Part shown: piece by piece, positions 1-8,792 of the stretch | Layout: each line of letters opens with the position of its first letter | Numbering within the stretch: position 1 is the first letter of the stretch | Assembly: GCF_019331795.1 (NCBI RefSeq) | Contig: NZ_JAHPZL010000004.1 | Location: 301,870-365,869, forward strand | Source of the DNA: Austwickia sp. TVS 96-490-7B | GTDB taxonomy: Bacteria > Actinomycetota > Actinomycetes > Actinomycetales > Dermatophilaceae | Direction of reading: 5' to 3' | Length of the DNA: 64,000 nt | Position numbers and translations under genes: made by a program | The notes under the pieces: generated by a model | Databases searched by the model: none | What the model saw: the letters and a program-made list of their open reading frames with translations, nothing else | Told to the model about the DNA's origin: nothing

Positions 1-1
1 C

Positions 2-409
2 GTGCAGCTGCCGCTGCTACAGCAGGTCCTGGGGCCTTTCACCGTGGTCCCACTCGTTGTCGGACGGGCCACCCCGGCGGAGATCGCCGACCTCCTCGAC
101 CTCCTCGTCACCGACCCCTCGACGGTGGTCGTCGTGACGACAGACCTATCCCGCCATCTGCGCTACGAGGATGCCCGCGCCGTGGATGAGGTCACCATCG
201 CTCAAATCGTGGGCAGCCACGGCGCGTTGAACCACGAACAAGCCTGCGGCGCTAGCCCTGTCAACGGATTGACCCTGTGGGCGGTGCGACACCGCCTCTC
301 CCCTCGGCTGCTCGGCCAGTCGTGTTCATCCGCAGCTGGAGACGACTCCTCCCGGGTGGTCGGCCACGCAGCGATCGCCTACACCCGCAAGGACCACGAC
401 AGCTGGTGA
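2..409 (+). CDS. Memo-family protein (AmmeMemoRadiSam system protein B), 3' part only
   Basis: The reading frame is open at the left edge of the window, so the true start lies outside it. The visible 135 residues match the C-terminal half of the Memo (MEMO1-like) family: a VQLPLLQ-type segment at the very start, a strand followed by TTDLSRHLRYEDA (the family's S-D-x-S-H/R motif), and an ACGASPVNGL motif (family A-C-G-x-x-P). In bacteria this family is usually encoded beside AMMECR1 and a radical SAM protein. Its biochemical role is not established; the fold resembles metal-dependent dioxygenases. The partners would lie to the left, outside the window. Family assignment is fairly secure; function is not. 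Confidence 0.75.
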   Translation: MQLPLLQQVLGPFTVVPLVVGRATPAEIADLLDLLVTDPSTVVVVTTDLSRHLRYEDARAVDEVTIAQIVGSHGALNHEQACGASPVNGLTLWAVRHRLSPRLLGQSCSSAAGDDSSRVVGHAAIAYTRKDHDSW

Positions 410-432
410 TCGCATTGCAGCCACCGAGCAGC

Positions 433-466
433 GGGCGCCGCCCACCTGAACGGGTGGACGGCGCCC
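433..466. terminator. Hairpin terminator between convergent genes
   Basis: GGGCGCCG at 433-440 pairs with CGGCGCCC at 459-466, and an inner CCACC/GGTGG stem follows after one mismatch. It lies between the stops of the convergent Memo-family and chemoreceptor genes, so it probably serves both directions. There is no T-tract. Confidence 0.6.
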
Positions 467-497
467 ACGGGGCGACACAGGGGTCAGCACGCCTAGG

Positions 498-2174
498 TCA
501 GAAACGGAACTTTCCGACGAGGTCTTGCAATTGATGGGCCCGGCCAGCCAGCTCTTCGGCAGCCCGAGAGGTGTCCTCCACCGCTGACGTGGTCTCCCCA
601 GAGGCCTGCGAGACCTGGTCGACGTAATTGGCGATCTGAGACGCTCCCGAAGCCGCTTCAGAGACATTGCGACCCATTTCGTTGGTGGTCGCTGTCTGCT
701 CCTCGACTGCGGAGGCAATCGTCGCCTGGGTGTCGTTAATCTGCGCGATGATCGCCGAAATCTCACTAATCGCCGCCACCGCAGCCTGCGTATCGACCTG
801 AATCTGCTCGACTCGATGGCCGATGTCCTCAGTCGCCTTCGATGTCTCTTGCGCCAAATCCTTCACTTCGTTGGCCACCACCGCGAAGCCCTTACCCGCT
901 TCACCCGCCCGAGCCGCCTCAATCGTCGCATTCAACGCCAACAGGTTAGTTTGCTCCGCAATCGTCGTGATCGTCTTGACCACTTCACCGATCTGCGTCG
1001 AACTATCTCCCAGCTTCGCCACCGTCGCGTTCGTCTGATCAGCCACCGCCACCGCCGAGGCTGCCACGTTCGCCGCATCATTCGCGTTCTTCGAGATCTC
1101 TCGGATCGACGCCGTCATCTCTTCGGTCCCCGCCGCGACCGTCTGCACGTTGGTGGAGACTTCAGAGGCCGACTGAGCAGCCGCACCCGCCCGCTCGGAG
1201 GACAAGGAGGCTGAGTTCCGCATCTGACCGGAGGTGGCGGTGAGCTCCTCACTGGCGGCAGCCACCGTCGCTGAGGCATCACCGACCTGTTGCAGGACAG
1301 ACCGGATCGACTCGCGACTCTGATCCAAGGCCCGTGCCATGTCGCCGATCTCGTCGCCTACGGTGACATCGGCCGCCACCCGCAGGTCGCCGGAGTCCAT
1401 CGCCTGCACGCTGGCGAGGACCTTACGGACCGCCACCAGGATGGCGCCGCTCACTCGCCACGCCAAGAAGATCAGTCCTAGCGCCGCCACAGTCAACGTC
1501 ACTGCTGAAACGACAACGGCAGTAGATCGAGCGCTCTCAGCTTCGTCTTGAGAATTCTTCACTCGATTTTGAGCTGTCGTGGTCAGTGCTTCTGTTTGTG
1601 CACTCAATGCCTCCATGATCTTGCCGGCCTCAACCACAGCTAGTTCATTGGCTTTGTCCATAGATTTTTCTTTGACCGCTGCAACCACTTTTTCATCATT
1701 AGCGACCCACTGCTGCAAGGTCCCTTTGACCTCTCCCAGCGATTTCTTGCCAGCGTCAGTGATGAGCTGCGGTTGAATTTCAGCGATCTGCTTGTTGAGA
1801 TCGTCAAGGTCTTTGAGGTAGGCCTTACGGCTAGGCGACGAGGGCTCCACAGCCTTAGCACCGGTAGTCGCCGCTTCTAAAAGGTAGCCGTTTTGCTGTC
1901 CGTTGAGGTCGGATACCAGCTGATCAATCCAGGTGGCGTTCACCTGGACTTCGTAGGCAGATTTCATGTTTTGTGAACTGTTACTCACGTTGTTTAGCGA
2001 CCACAAGCTCACGCCAGTGAGCAGCACAGCCACAAACAACCCAACCAAGCCGATCGCCAAGATCTTGGCGCGGACGCCCAGGGAGCGGCGCGGCACGGAG
2101 CTGCCAGGGTGTTGCTGCCCTTCGCTGCCGAGCTTCCCTGGCGCGTGTCCGGTGCCTGGGGACGAGAACTGCAT
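498..2174 (-). CDS. Methyl-accepting chemotaxis protein
   Basis: A 558-residue transmembrane chemoreceptor. After a short cytoplasmic N-terminus there is a membrane segment at about residues 36-58, then an extracytoplasmic helical sensor region of about 160 residues that looks like a four-helix bundle. A second membrane segment lies at about 218-240 and leads into a HAMP linker. The rest is a long coiled-coil signalling domain. Its hairpin tip has the conserved core IAEQTNLLALNATIEAARAG followed by GKGFAVVANEV, which is diagnostic for the family and contacts CheA/CheW. The ligand cannot be told from the sequence. No other che or flagellar gene is in the window, so it is an orphan receptor here. 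Family assignment is secure. Confidence 0.95.
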   Translation of the reverse strand: MQFSSPGTGHAPGKLGSEGQQHPGSSVPRRSLGVRAKILAIGLVGLFVAVLLTGVSLWSLNNVSNSSQNMKSAYEVQVNATWIDQLVSDLNGQQNGYLLEAATTGAKAVEPSSPSRKAYLKDLDDLNKQIAEIQPQLITDAGKKSLGEVKGTLQQWVANDEKVVAAVKEKSMDKANELAVVEAGKIMEALSAQTEALTTTAQNRVKNSQDEAESARSTAVVVSAVTLTVAALGLIFLAWRVSGAILVAVRKVLASVQAMDSGDLRVAADVTVGDEIGDMARALDQSRESIRSVLQQVGDASATVAAASEELTATSGQMRNSASLSSERAGAAAQSASEVSTNVQTVAAGTEEMTASIREISKNANDAANVAASAVAVADQTNATVAKLGDSSTQIGEVVKTITTIAEQTNLLALNATIEAARAGEAGKGFAVVANEVKDLAQETSKATEDIGHRVEQIQVDTQAAVAAISEISAIIAQINDTQATIASAVEEQTATTNEMGRNVSEAASGASQIANYVDQVSQASGETTSAVEDTSRAAEELAGRAHQLQDLVGKFRF

Positions 2175-2360
2175 GGTGTCTCCCTCGTGGAGCGGGTAAC
2201 CGACGGTGGATCGGTGGCATCCCTCGGTGGTGCCTGACGCGGGCCTGACGTGGCTGTCCGCGCCCTGTGAGCCTGGGCGCGGCGATGACCCGCAACGATT
2301 CCTACTTCGGTCGAATCCCGCTCGGGATGAGCAATTCCCATCGGGGACTTACCCATCGGG

Positions 2361-3287
2361 TCAGACGCTGACCCCCTGAGCGGCCAGCCCGGAGGCAGCC
2401 AGTCCTTCCCGAAGAATCTGCAGTTCCGCCTCGGTGGACGTCACCAAGGGCAAGCGCACCGTGGGGTGGGCGATGATCCCGGCCTCAGCGAGCATGGCTT
2501 TCGCGGTGATGGCCCCTTGGGAGGTGGTCATGATCGCATCGACGGCGGGCTGGAGTTCGCGGTGAATCCGGCGGGCTTCGGCCAGGTCGCCTCGGTCGAC
2601 GGCGTCGACCATCGCGCGATAGCGCTGCCCCGCCAGGTGCCCGACGACGCTGACCACGCCGGAAGCGCCCAGGGCCAACATGGCCAGGTTGTCCTCGTCG
2701 ATGCCGGAATACCAGGCAAGGTCGGTGCGGGCTACCACCGTGGTGGCGGCCCACTGGTCGCCTTTAGCGTCTTTGACAGCGACGATTCGCGGGTGCTCAG
2801 CCAGGGCGAGCAGCGTCGCCGTCGTAAAGGGGATGCCAGTGCGTCCCGGGATGTCGTAGAGCATGATCGGCAGTTCGGTGGCGTCAGCGACGGCATGGCA
2901 GTGGGCGATCAAGCCGCGCTGCGTGGGTTTGTTGTAGTAAGGAGAGACCAGCAGCAGGCCATCGACGCCGACCTGGGCTGCGGCAGCGCTCATCTCTAGG
3001 ACGTGCCGGGTGTCATTAGAGCCGACTCCGGCGACGACAGCGGCGCGGCCCGCCACGGTCTGGGTGACCAGCCGCATCATCTCGATGCTTTCTTCGTCAC
3101 TGAGGGTGGCGGATTCACCGGTGGTGCCGTTGACGACGATCCCGTCGTGCCCGGTGGCCAGCAGGTGCTCCACGAGGGAGCGGACGCTCTCGACGTCGAT
3201 GGCGCCATCCGGGGTCATCGGGGTGACCATCGCGGTGAGGACAGAGCCGAAGGGGCGCGCGGGCAGGGCGGTGGGGGTCTGCGTCAT
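2361..3287 (-). CDS. dapA: 4-hydroxy-tetrahydrodipicolinate synthase
   Basis: The 308-residue product fits DapA, which condenses pyruvate with aspartate semialdehyde in lysine and diaminopimelate synthesis. Landmarks are NGTTGES at about residues 53-59 (pyruvate carboxylate binding), SPYYNKPTQ at 115-123, Tyr144 in LYDIPGRTG (proton relay) and Lys172 in VKDAKGD (Schiff-base lysine). Length and all catalytic residues match the family. Other members of the DHDPS/NAL aldolase family are possible, but the active-site pattern is that of DapA. It is transcribed leftward toward the chemoreceptor gene, 186 bp away, with no functional link evident. Actinobacteria often carry more than one dapA-like gene, so this may not be the only copy. 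Confidence 0.88.
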   Translation of the reverse strand: MTQTPTALPARPFGSVLTAMVTPMTPDGAIDVESVRSLVEHLLATGHDGIVVNGTTGESATLSDEESIEMMRLVTQTVAGRAAVVAGVGSNDTRHVLEMSAAAAQVGVDGLLLVSPYYNKPTQRGLIAHCHAVADATELPIMLYDIPGRTGIPFTTATLLALAEHPRIVAVKDAKGDQWAATTVVARTDLAWYSGIDEDNLAMLALGASGVVSVVGHLAGQRYRAMVDAVDRGDLAEARRIHRELQPAVDAIMTTSQGAITAKAMLAEAGIIAHPTVRLPLVTSTEAELQILREGLAASGLAAQGVSV

Positions 3288-3423
3288 GGCCCCAGACTGC
3301 CCGAGGTGGCTGGGCTGGTCCAGTCATGTTCACCCGTCTGTCTCGATGCGAGATGGGTCGGTGGTGCCCGCCGCGAGTTGGCGCGGTCCAGGGGGTAGGT
3401 AACTCGGCGGTAGCGTTCCCTTT

Positions 3424-3921
3424 ATGTCCAGCCATGACGTCAGCTTCCGCGAAGGCACTTCGCGTATGGCCCGGGCCCAGCGGTTCATCCGTGCGGGCCG
3501 TTATCCGATCTTCGACATTTTGTCTGATCCGTTCCAGCATCGTCTGGTCGACGGTTCCGGGATGGTGCAGGGCAGTCCGCACGGACCTGGCCGGCTGACA
3601 TTGGGGGCCCGTTTCACGATGGGGATGTCGGTCGGACCGGTCCCCTACCGGTCGGTGAACCATGTGATCGAGTACGACCCACCGCGGTGCATCGCGTGGG
3701 CTACGGTCGCGGAGTTTCAGGGGCGGGTGTTTGCAGGCGGTCAAACCTGGCGATATGAGCTGGAACCGGTCGATGGCGGCACCTTGGTGACGGAGACCTA
3801 TGACTGGTCAGGGTCGCGGCGGGCGGTGTGGTTGCTGGAGAAGACCGGTCAGCCGGAGAAGTATGCGGAGGCGATGTCGGCCACCTTGGCTCGATTGGCA
3901 CGTCTGGTCGAGGGTCACTGA
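3424..3921 (+). CDS. SRPBCC-superfamily (polyketide cyclase/dehydrase-like) protein
   Basis: A 165-residue protein with the START/SRPBCC layout: an N-terminal strand and helix, then alternating strands (ITY-type hydrophobic patterns around PYRSVNHVIEYDPPRCIAWATV), WRYELEP.DGGTLVTETYDWSG near residue 120, and a long C-terminal helix ending ATLARLARLVEG. The GGTLVTETYDW segment is typical of polyketide_cyc2-type proteins, which bind small hydrophobic ligands in a cavity. No ligand can be assigned. It stands alone, divergent from dapA. Family call is good, function unknown. Confidence 0.75.
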   Translation: MSSHDVSFREGTSRMARAQRFIRAGRYPIFDILSDPFQHRLVDGSGMVQGSPHGPGRLTLGARFTMGMSVGPVPYRSVNHVIEYDPPRCIAWATVAEFQGRVFAGGQTWRYELEPVDGGTLVTETYDWSGSRRAVWLLEKTGQPEKYAEAMSATLARLARLVEGH

Positions 3922-3944
3922 GGGTAAGGATCTGTCAAAGACGG

Positions 3945-3979
3945 TTGCGCCGCCTTGACCGTGAGGTCAGGGTGGCGCC
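3945..3979 (+). promoter_or_regulatory. RNA hairpin abutting the start codon of the next gene
   Basis: TTGCGCCGCCTTGACC (3945-3960) folds back on GGTCAGGGTGGCGCC (3965-3979) across a GTGA loop, with two wobble pairs and one mismatch. The right arm occupies the ribosome-binding region and ends one base before the ATG at 3980. It could be the terminator of the upstream SRPBCC gene or a structure limiting translation of the PLP enzyme; the sequence does not decide. Confidence 0.4.
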
Positions 3980-5197
3980 ATGGACACGCTCATGGAAACT
4001 CTGCCTGACCTCGCCGTCAGCATCGACACCCTGGCCGTGCATGCCGGTCGGGAGGACTTGCCCGATCTGGGGGTGCATGTCCCGCCGATCGACTTGTCCA
4101 GCACCAATCCGCTGCCTTCGGTGGACGCTGGCGGAGAGTCCTATGAAGTGATGGCCGGTGGCGGTCACCCCGGTCCGGGTGGCCCGGTGTATCAGCGGCT
4201 GTGGAATCCGACGGTGGCGCGCTTCGAGACGGCGTTAGCCGCCTTGGAGGGGACGGCCGAGTCGGTGGCTTTCGCTTCCGGGATGGCGGCTTTCACGGCC
4301 TGTGTGCTGGCGGCGCGGCAGGTGGGAGCCGTGCAGGGTCGTGGCAGCCATGTCGTGGCGATTCGCCCGTTGTACGGCGGCACTGACCATGTCTTGGCGT
4401 CGGGTTTGTTGGGGACTGACACCACGTTCGTCCCGGCGGAGTTGGTGGCTGACGCAGTTCGTGCGGATACCTGCCTGGTGGTGCTGGAGACCCCGGGCAA
4501 TCCGACTTTGGATCTGGTGGACGTGGCGGCCGTGGTGCACGCCGCAGGCGACGTACCAGTGTTGGTGGACAACACTTTTGCGACGCCGGTCTTGCAGAAT
4601 CCGGCGGCTTTAGGCGCCTCGATGGTGTTGCACAGCGGCACGAAATATCTCGGCGGACATGGTGATGTCCTGGCGGGGGCAGTGGCGTGCGACCTCGAGT
4701 GGGCGGCGGCTTTACGGCGGGTCCGGGCGTTGACTGGAGCGATCGTGCATCCGCTGTCGGGATATCTGTTGCATCGGGGCCTGCAGACCTTGCCGTTGCG
4801 GGTGCGCGCCCAGCAGGACAGTGCGCGACAGCTGGCGGCGTGGTTGGCCCACGAGGCGCCGCATGTCGCCCAGGTCCACTATCCGGGTCTGCCCGGTGGC
4901 GATCCGTACGGTGTGATCGGGACGCAGATGCGAGGCCCGGGGGCGATGATCGCGATCCGGTTGGCTGGCGGCGCAGAGGTGGGATTCCGCCGGGCGACTG
5001 AGGTCACGCAACGGTGCCACCTGTTCACACATGCGGTGTCCTTGGGTGGGGTGGATTCGTTGATCCAACATCCCGCCGCCTTGACGCACCGACCAGTGGC
5101 GCCCGGCGCCCGCCCTTCCCCGGATATCGTGCGTTTGTCTATTGGTCTCGAAGATATTGATGATCTGCGGGCCGACCTGGAGCAAGCTTTGCGATGA
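3980..5197 (+). CDS. Cys/Met-metabolism PLP-dependent enzyme (cystathionine gamma-lyase/synthase type)
   Basis: A 405-residue fold-type I PLP enzyme of the trans-sulfuration family. IDTLAVHAGRE (residues 15-25) is the family N-terminus, ESVAFASGMAA precedes the phosphate-binding region, VLVDNTFATP is the strand with the PLP-pyridine aspartate (near 197), and SGTKYLGGHGDV carries the internal-aldimine lysine at 222. The C-terminus SLGGVDSLIQHPAALTH matches the substrate-carboxylate region. The sequence does not separate gamma-lyase, gamma-synthase and methionine gamma-lyase. No other sulfur gene is nearby. The ATG at 3980 is used because the family N-terminus follows soon after; an in-frame ATG at 3992 is possible and would escape the hairpin just upstream. 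Confidence 0.85.
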   Translation: MDTLMETLPDLAVSIDTLAVHAGREDLPDLGVHVPPIDLSSTNPLPSVDAGGESYEVMAGGGHPGPGGPVYQRLWNPTVARFETALAALEGTAESVAFASGMAAFTACVLAARQVGAVQGRGSHVVAIRPLYGGTDHVLASGLLGTDTTFVPAELVADAVRADTCLVVLETPGNPTLDLVDVAAVVHAAGDVPVLVDNTFATPVLQNPAALGASMVLHSGTKYLGGHGDVLAGAVACDLEWAAALRRVRALTGAIVHPLSGYLLHRGLQTLPLRVRAQQDSARQLAAWLAHEAPHVAQVHYPGLPGGDPYGVIGTQMRGPGAMIAIRLAGGAEVGFRRATEVTQRCHLFTHAVSLGGVDSLIQHPAALTHRPVAPGARPSPDIVRLSIGLEDIDDLRADLEQALR

Positions 5198-5246
5198 TCT
5201 GATTCCGGGTCGCGGCTGTCCAGGGCCTGACGGAACGAATCTATCG

Positions 5247-5807
5247 ATGGGGACGGATGAGGCTGTGGACGACGAGGCAGAGTCGATGACACCGCTGGCG
5301 ACAGCGGAGCCGGGGCAGGTGCGCCAGACAGTACGTCGTCCGGCGCACCGGGTGAGCCCGCGAGCGCCGTGGATGTGGCTGGTCAGTACGGCTGTGGGGT
5401 GGTTGTGTGTCTTGGTGCCGTGCGGGGCGGTGTGGTGGTTTGTTGAGTCAAGTCGGGGGTGGATGGGGTGGGTCTGTGGTGGGGGCGCGCTGTGGGCCGT
5501 GGTGCACTGCGCGGTGATGCCGCCGTGGCGTTATCTGGTGCATCGGTGGGAGGTGGACGACACGGCGGTGTACACCTTGGAGGGCTGGTTTACTCAGCGG
5601 TCTCGGGTGGCGCCGGTGAGTCGTATTCAGACGGTTGACAGTCGTTATGGGCCGGTGCAGCGGTTGTTCGGGTTGGGGACGGTGCAGGTGACCACGGCGA
5701 GCGCGGCGGGACCGTTGGATGTGGACGGGCTGCCTCGGGCGCAGGTGGAGGAGTTGGTGGCTCGGTTGACTGCGGTCACGGCTCGGGGCAGCGGGGACGC
5801 CACATGA
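5247..5807 (+). CDS. PH domain-containing membrane protein (YdbS-like)
   Basis: Membrane protein with two hydrophobic segments early on (around SPRAPWMWLVSTAVGWLCVL and CGGGALWAVVHCAVM), then a bacterial PH (bPH2, DUF304) domain beginning at the WRYLVHRWEVDD motif and running through SRIQTVDSRYGPVQRLFGLG, the family's signature. The frame is open further upstream to 5142, but that stretch overlaps the preceding gene, so I place the start at ATG 5247. It overlaps the next gene by ATGA, so the two are probably translated together. YdbS/YdbT pairs are widespread in Gram-positives and act at the membrane; a role in envelope stress has been reported for some. Confidence 0.85.
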   Translation: MGTDEAVDDEAESMTPLATAEPGQVRQTVRRPAHRVSPRAPWMWLVSTAVGWLCVLVPCGAVWWFVESSRGWMGWVCGGGALWAVVHCAVMPPWRYLVHRWEVDDTAVYTLEGWFTQRSRVAPVSRIQTVDSRYGPVQRLFGLGTVQVTTASAAGPLDVDGLPRAQVEELVARLTAVTARGSGDAT

Positions 5808-7450
5808 TTGAGGATGTGTCGGTGGGGGTGGCGCCGTCTTCTGATGTGGAGAGCGGTTCCGCTGGGGGTGTCCATCCGGGGGCTGAGCGACCGGAGGTGC
5901 CTTGGCAGCGGACGGCGGCACGGTCGATGTTGGTGTCACCGGTGAAGGCGTTGTGGGATGCGGTGCCGACGATGGCGCCGATGGTGCTGGTTGGGGTCGC
6001 CAAGGGCGGCTGGGCGCAGTGGCTGATTGTGGCGGGCTTGCTGGTGCCGGTGGGTACGGCGTTGATGCAGTGGTTTTTCTTGAGGTTTCGGGTCGCTGAG
6101 GGCCAGTTTCAGGTCCGACGTGGGGTGTTGGCTAGGCATCAGACCACGATGCAGTTAACCAAGATTCGTGCTGTCGACGTTCAGGCCACGGCGATGCGTC
6201 GGGTGTTGCGGGTGTGTGATCTGACGATCAGTACCGGTGCGGGCGCTCCGATTGAGGTCAAAGGGGTGGATGCTGCTGTCGCTCATGGTCTGCGTCAGAC
6301 GTTGCTGGCCCGTGCCTCGTACGACGGCCCTGAGGGCGCGATCCCCGGGGGTGTCGCCCCTGACGCCGCGGTGTCGGATGCTCTGGTGGGGGGTGGCTCT
6401 GGCGTCGGTGGCAGCGTCTCGTCTGGGGTGGTCCCGTCAGCCCCGGAGGTGGCGGTGGCGACTGATCTGTTGCGATGGCGTTCGTCGTGGCTGCGGTTTG
6501 CCCCGTTCACGATGGGCGGGATCGCCGCTGCCGGGGCTGTGGTGGCCTTTGTCAGCAATATCGTGCGTGACTTGGATGATTCGTCATGGATCGGTGAGCA
6601 CATCGGTGTGGTGACCGGTTGGCTTCACGCCATTGATCCGGTGTTGCTGGTGGTTGTTGCGGCGGTGCTGGCCGTGCTGTTGATCCCGGCGCTGGCAGTG
6701 GTGACATATGTGTTGAGCAACTGGAATTTTCGGCTGTGGCGCTCGGGTGATGGCGCGTTGCATGTCACGCGCGGTTTGCTGACCACTCATGCCACTTCCG
6801 TGGAGGAATCCCGGTTGCGCGGTGTGGTGTTGGAGCGTCCCTTGTTGCTGCGTCTTCCCTCGGGGGCCCGCGGCAAAGCCTTGCTCACCGGCGTGCCTGC
6901 CGACCATACGTCGACGTCCGATCTGTTGTGCCCGCCAGCGCCGCTCGACGAGGTCGTCGGTCTGCTCGGCACTGTCTTGGGCAGCGCTGACCCGGTGACG
7001 GTGGATCTGATCCGGCACGGCCCGATCGCCGTACGGCGTCGTTTTGTCCGGGGGGCGTGGTGTGCGTTGGCTTGGACAGCACTGTGGGTGTTCCTGGTGT
7101 GGCAGCAACACTGGCCGAGCTGGGTCGTCTCGGTGGCTGTCGTGGCCTGGGTGTGGGAAGGGCTGCTCGCTTGGGGGCGAGCGCAGTCGCTGGGTCACGC
7201 CTGGTGCGCTGATTATGTGGTGGGGCGCACTGGGGTGATGCCGCAACAGCGATCGATGGTGCGGGCGTCAGCGGTGATTGGTTGGCAGTTCAGTCAGACG
7301 TGGTTTCAACGGCGGGTGAATCTGGTGACGGTGCAGGTGATGGTCGCCACCAAAGGTGGTTCGGTGACCATTCCGGACATGCCGTATGAGCAGGCGGTGG
7401 CGTTGGTGGGTGCGGTCAGTCCAGACCTGTGCGCCCGGGTGCGTGCGTGA
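5804..7450 (+). CDS. PH domain-containing membrane protein (YdbT-like)
   Basis: A 548-residue partner of the preceding gene, starting inside its stop codon. It contains repeated bPH2 units: one with FFLRFRVAEGQFQVRRGVLARHQTTMQLTKIRAVDVQ near residue 90, a second with NWNFRLWRSGDGALHVTRGLLTTHATSVEESRLRGV near 310, and a third, weaker one near GRTGVMPQQRSMVRASAVIGWQFSQTWFQRR near 480. Each is preceded by paired membrane segments. This triple arrangement is that of YdbT. A Gly/Pro/Ala-rich linker sits at about residues 180-210. The function of the pair is not settled; the tight overlap indicates a complex. Confidence 0.85.
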   Translation: MIEDVSVGVAPSSDVESGSAGGVHPGAERPEVPWQRTAARSMLVSPVKALWDAVPTMAPMVLVGVAKGGWAQWLIVAGLLVPVGTALMQWFFLRFRVAEGQFQVRRGVLARHQTTMQLTKIRAVDVQATAMRRVLRVCDLTISTGAGAPIEVKGVDAAVAHGLRQTLLARASYDGPEGAIPGGVAPDAAVSDALVGGGSGVGGSVSSGVVPSAPEVAVATDLLRWRSSWLRFAPFTMGGIAAAGAVVAFVSNIVRDLDDSSWIGEHIGVVTGWLHAIDPVLLVVVAAVLAVLLIPALAVVTYVLSNWNFRLWRSGDGALHVTRGLLTTHATSVEESRLRGVVLERPLLLRLPSGARGKALLTGVPADHTSTSDLLCPPAPLDEVVGLLGTVLGSADPVTVDLIRHGPIAVRRRFVRGAWCALAWTALWVFLVWQQHWPSWVVSVAVVAWVWEGLLAWGRAQSLGHAWCADYVVGRTGVMPQQRSMVRASAVIGWQFSQTWFQRRVNLVTVQVMVATKGGSVTIPDMPYEQAVALVGAVSPDLCARVRA

Positions 7451-7479
7451 GGGAGCGAGCTGTCGCTGTCCTGGTGCGG

Positions 7480-7812
7480 TCAGTAGGTGCGGCCTTCGTG
7501 GATGTCCAGTTCGTCGATCCACAGGTCGCGTAGCCGCCCGAGCCGTTCGGCAAGGTCCCCGACGCACTCTTCAGGAGGGATCTCGTCGTGGATCGCGAAT
7601 TCAAAGGCCCGTCCGGCGTCAACGGCCCAGTCAGCCTGCATCACCGGGTCCGGGTGTCGTCCGGCGGTCAGGGTGTCCCGGGTTTCGGTGATCGTCCGCG
7701 CCAGGTCATCGCTCCATCCGACGTACGTGCGCCCGGTGCGGGAGCAGGTGACGCTGTAGACGCCGGCCCGGGGCGGCCCGCTGGCTACGCTCCCGTCGGT
7801 GTCATTCCACAT
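7480..7812 (-). CDS. Small GIY-YIG-like domain protein
   Basis: A 110-residue protein started at the ATG at 7810-7812, which has a strong AGGAGG eight bases upstream; the frame stays open further upstream but without a better site. The N-terminal third, PRAGVYSVTCSRTGRTYVGWSDDLART, resembles the GIY-YIG nuclease core (G-V-Y...Y-V-G followed by the S/T-x-x-L turn). A helical remainder DPVMQADWAVDAGRAFEFAIHDEIP resembles the family's strand with a conserved Glu. It lacks any DNA-binding extension. It is convergent with the PH-domain gene. Assignment is by motif only. Confidence 0.6.
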   Translation of the reverse strand: MWNDTDGSVASGPPRAGVYSVTCSRTGRTYVGWSDDLARTITETRDTLTAGRHPDPVMQADWAVDAGRAFEFAIHDEIPPEECVGDLAERLGRLRDLWIDELDIHEGRTY

Positions 7813-8092
7813 GAGTCCTCCTGATGTGCAGCCTCCCTCGACTTGAGAGGCCTTCTCCCTGGTGCTGTCCACGCTATCGCCACGCCTATCGCCCGATGTC
7901 AGCAGCCCCTGGTCTGTTGATCGGCCACGCACAGCGGCCAGTGCACTGGATGTGGTGGCGAATTTCGGGGTGGGTGCTGGCACGGGATGTCAGACTGGGG
8001 CGCGACGCCACGACGAGGGTCGCCCTGCCAGGTCGGTACGGCGACGTGGGGGCTGCGGCAGGGCGCGATATTGCGACCATGAGGAGGGTGCG

Positions 8093-8728
8093 GTGTCCGA
8101 CAGCGACCTGGTCGTGGAGTCCGCCGCCGGTGACGCGCAACGGCGGGCGGCTGCGGCGGTGCTGGCTGAGGCGTTTCGTGAGGATCCGACGGTGTCACCG
8201 ATGGTGGCGACCAGGGCTGATCCGGTGCGAACCTTGGCCGATTTGTTCGATTTTCAGGCGCGTCATCATTTTGGTCCGTACGGCGCAGTAGACATCGCCC
8301 GGGATGCGCAGACCGGGAAGGTCATGGGGGCGGCACTGTGGGCGGCCCCAGATCGGTGGCGGTTGCCGTGGTCGGTCACGGTGCGTTGGGCTCCAGCGTT
8401 GACGCGGATCCTTCAGGGAGATGTGTGGCGGGCAGGACGGGTGGAAGCTCAGTTAGAGGCAGCTCACCCGCGATTCCCGCACTGGTATCTGTACGCCGCC
8501 GGGGTGGACGAGACGGCTCGGGGGCGCGGTGTCGGGACGGCGTTGATGCGTCATGGGCTGGCCCGAGCTGATGCAGCGGGGATGCCGTGCTATTTGGAGG
8601 CGAGCACGTCGCGCAGCGCCACGTTGTACACCCGGTTGGGTTTTGTCCGGTTGGGGCAGATTCACCACGCGCCGGGGATCCCCAGCCCAGAGGGTATGTG
8701 GCGTCCAGCACTCAGCACTGGCATGTGA
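8093..8728 (+). CDS. GNAT-family N-acetyltransferase
   Basis: The start is the GTG at 8093, five bases after GAGGAGGG; the open frame extends upstream to 7862 without a comparable site. The 211-residue product has the GNAT pattern: an N-terminal AAAAVLAEAFREDP helix, the strand HWYLYAAGVDETARGRGVGTALMRHGL near residues 130-155 with the acetyl-CoA pyrophosphate loop R-G-R-G-V-G-T, and a C-terminal CYLEASTSRSATLYTRLGFVRLG, the usual Y-x-x-x-G-F end motif. The acceptor substrate is unknown. It probably reads on into the next small gene, 64 bp downstream. Confidence 0.85.
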   Translation: MSDSDLVVESAAGDAQRRAAAAVLAEAFREDPTVSPMVATRADPVRTLADLFDFQARHHFGPYGAVDIARDAQTGKVMGAALWAAPDRWRLPWSVTVRWAPALTRILQGDVWRAGRVEAQLEAAHPRFPHWYLYAAGVDETARGRGVGTALMRHGLARADAAGMPCYLEASTSRSATLYTRLGFVRLGQIHHAPGIPSPEGMWRPALSTGM

Positions 8729-8792
8729 CGGTCGACAGGACTGAGGCGTTCTCGGGGGTTGGGGTGCGCCGTCGGCGAGGAGAGAAGGCCAC

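Noticed and set aside
7862-8092. N-terminal extension of the acetyltransferase
   Set aside because: The GNAT fold starts after 8093 and that GTG has a clear ribosome site; the upstream part has no similarity to the family.
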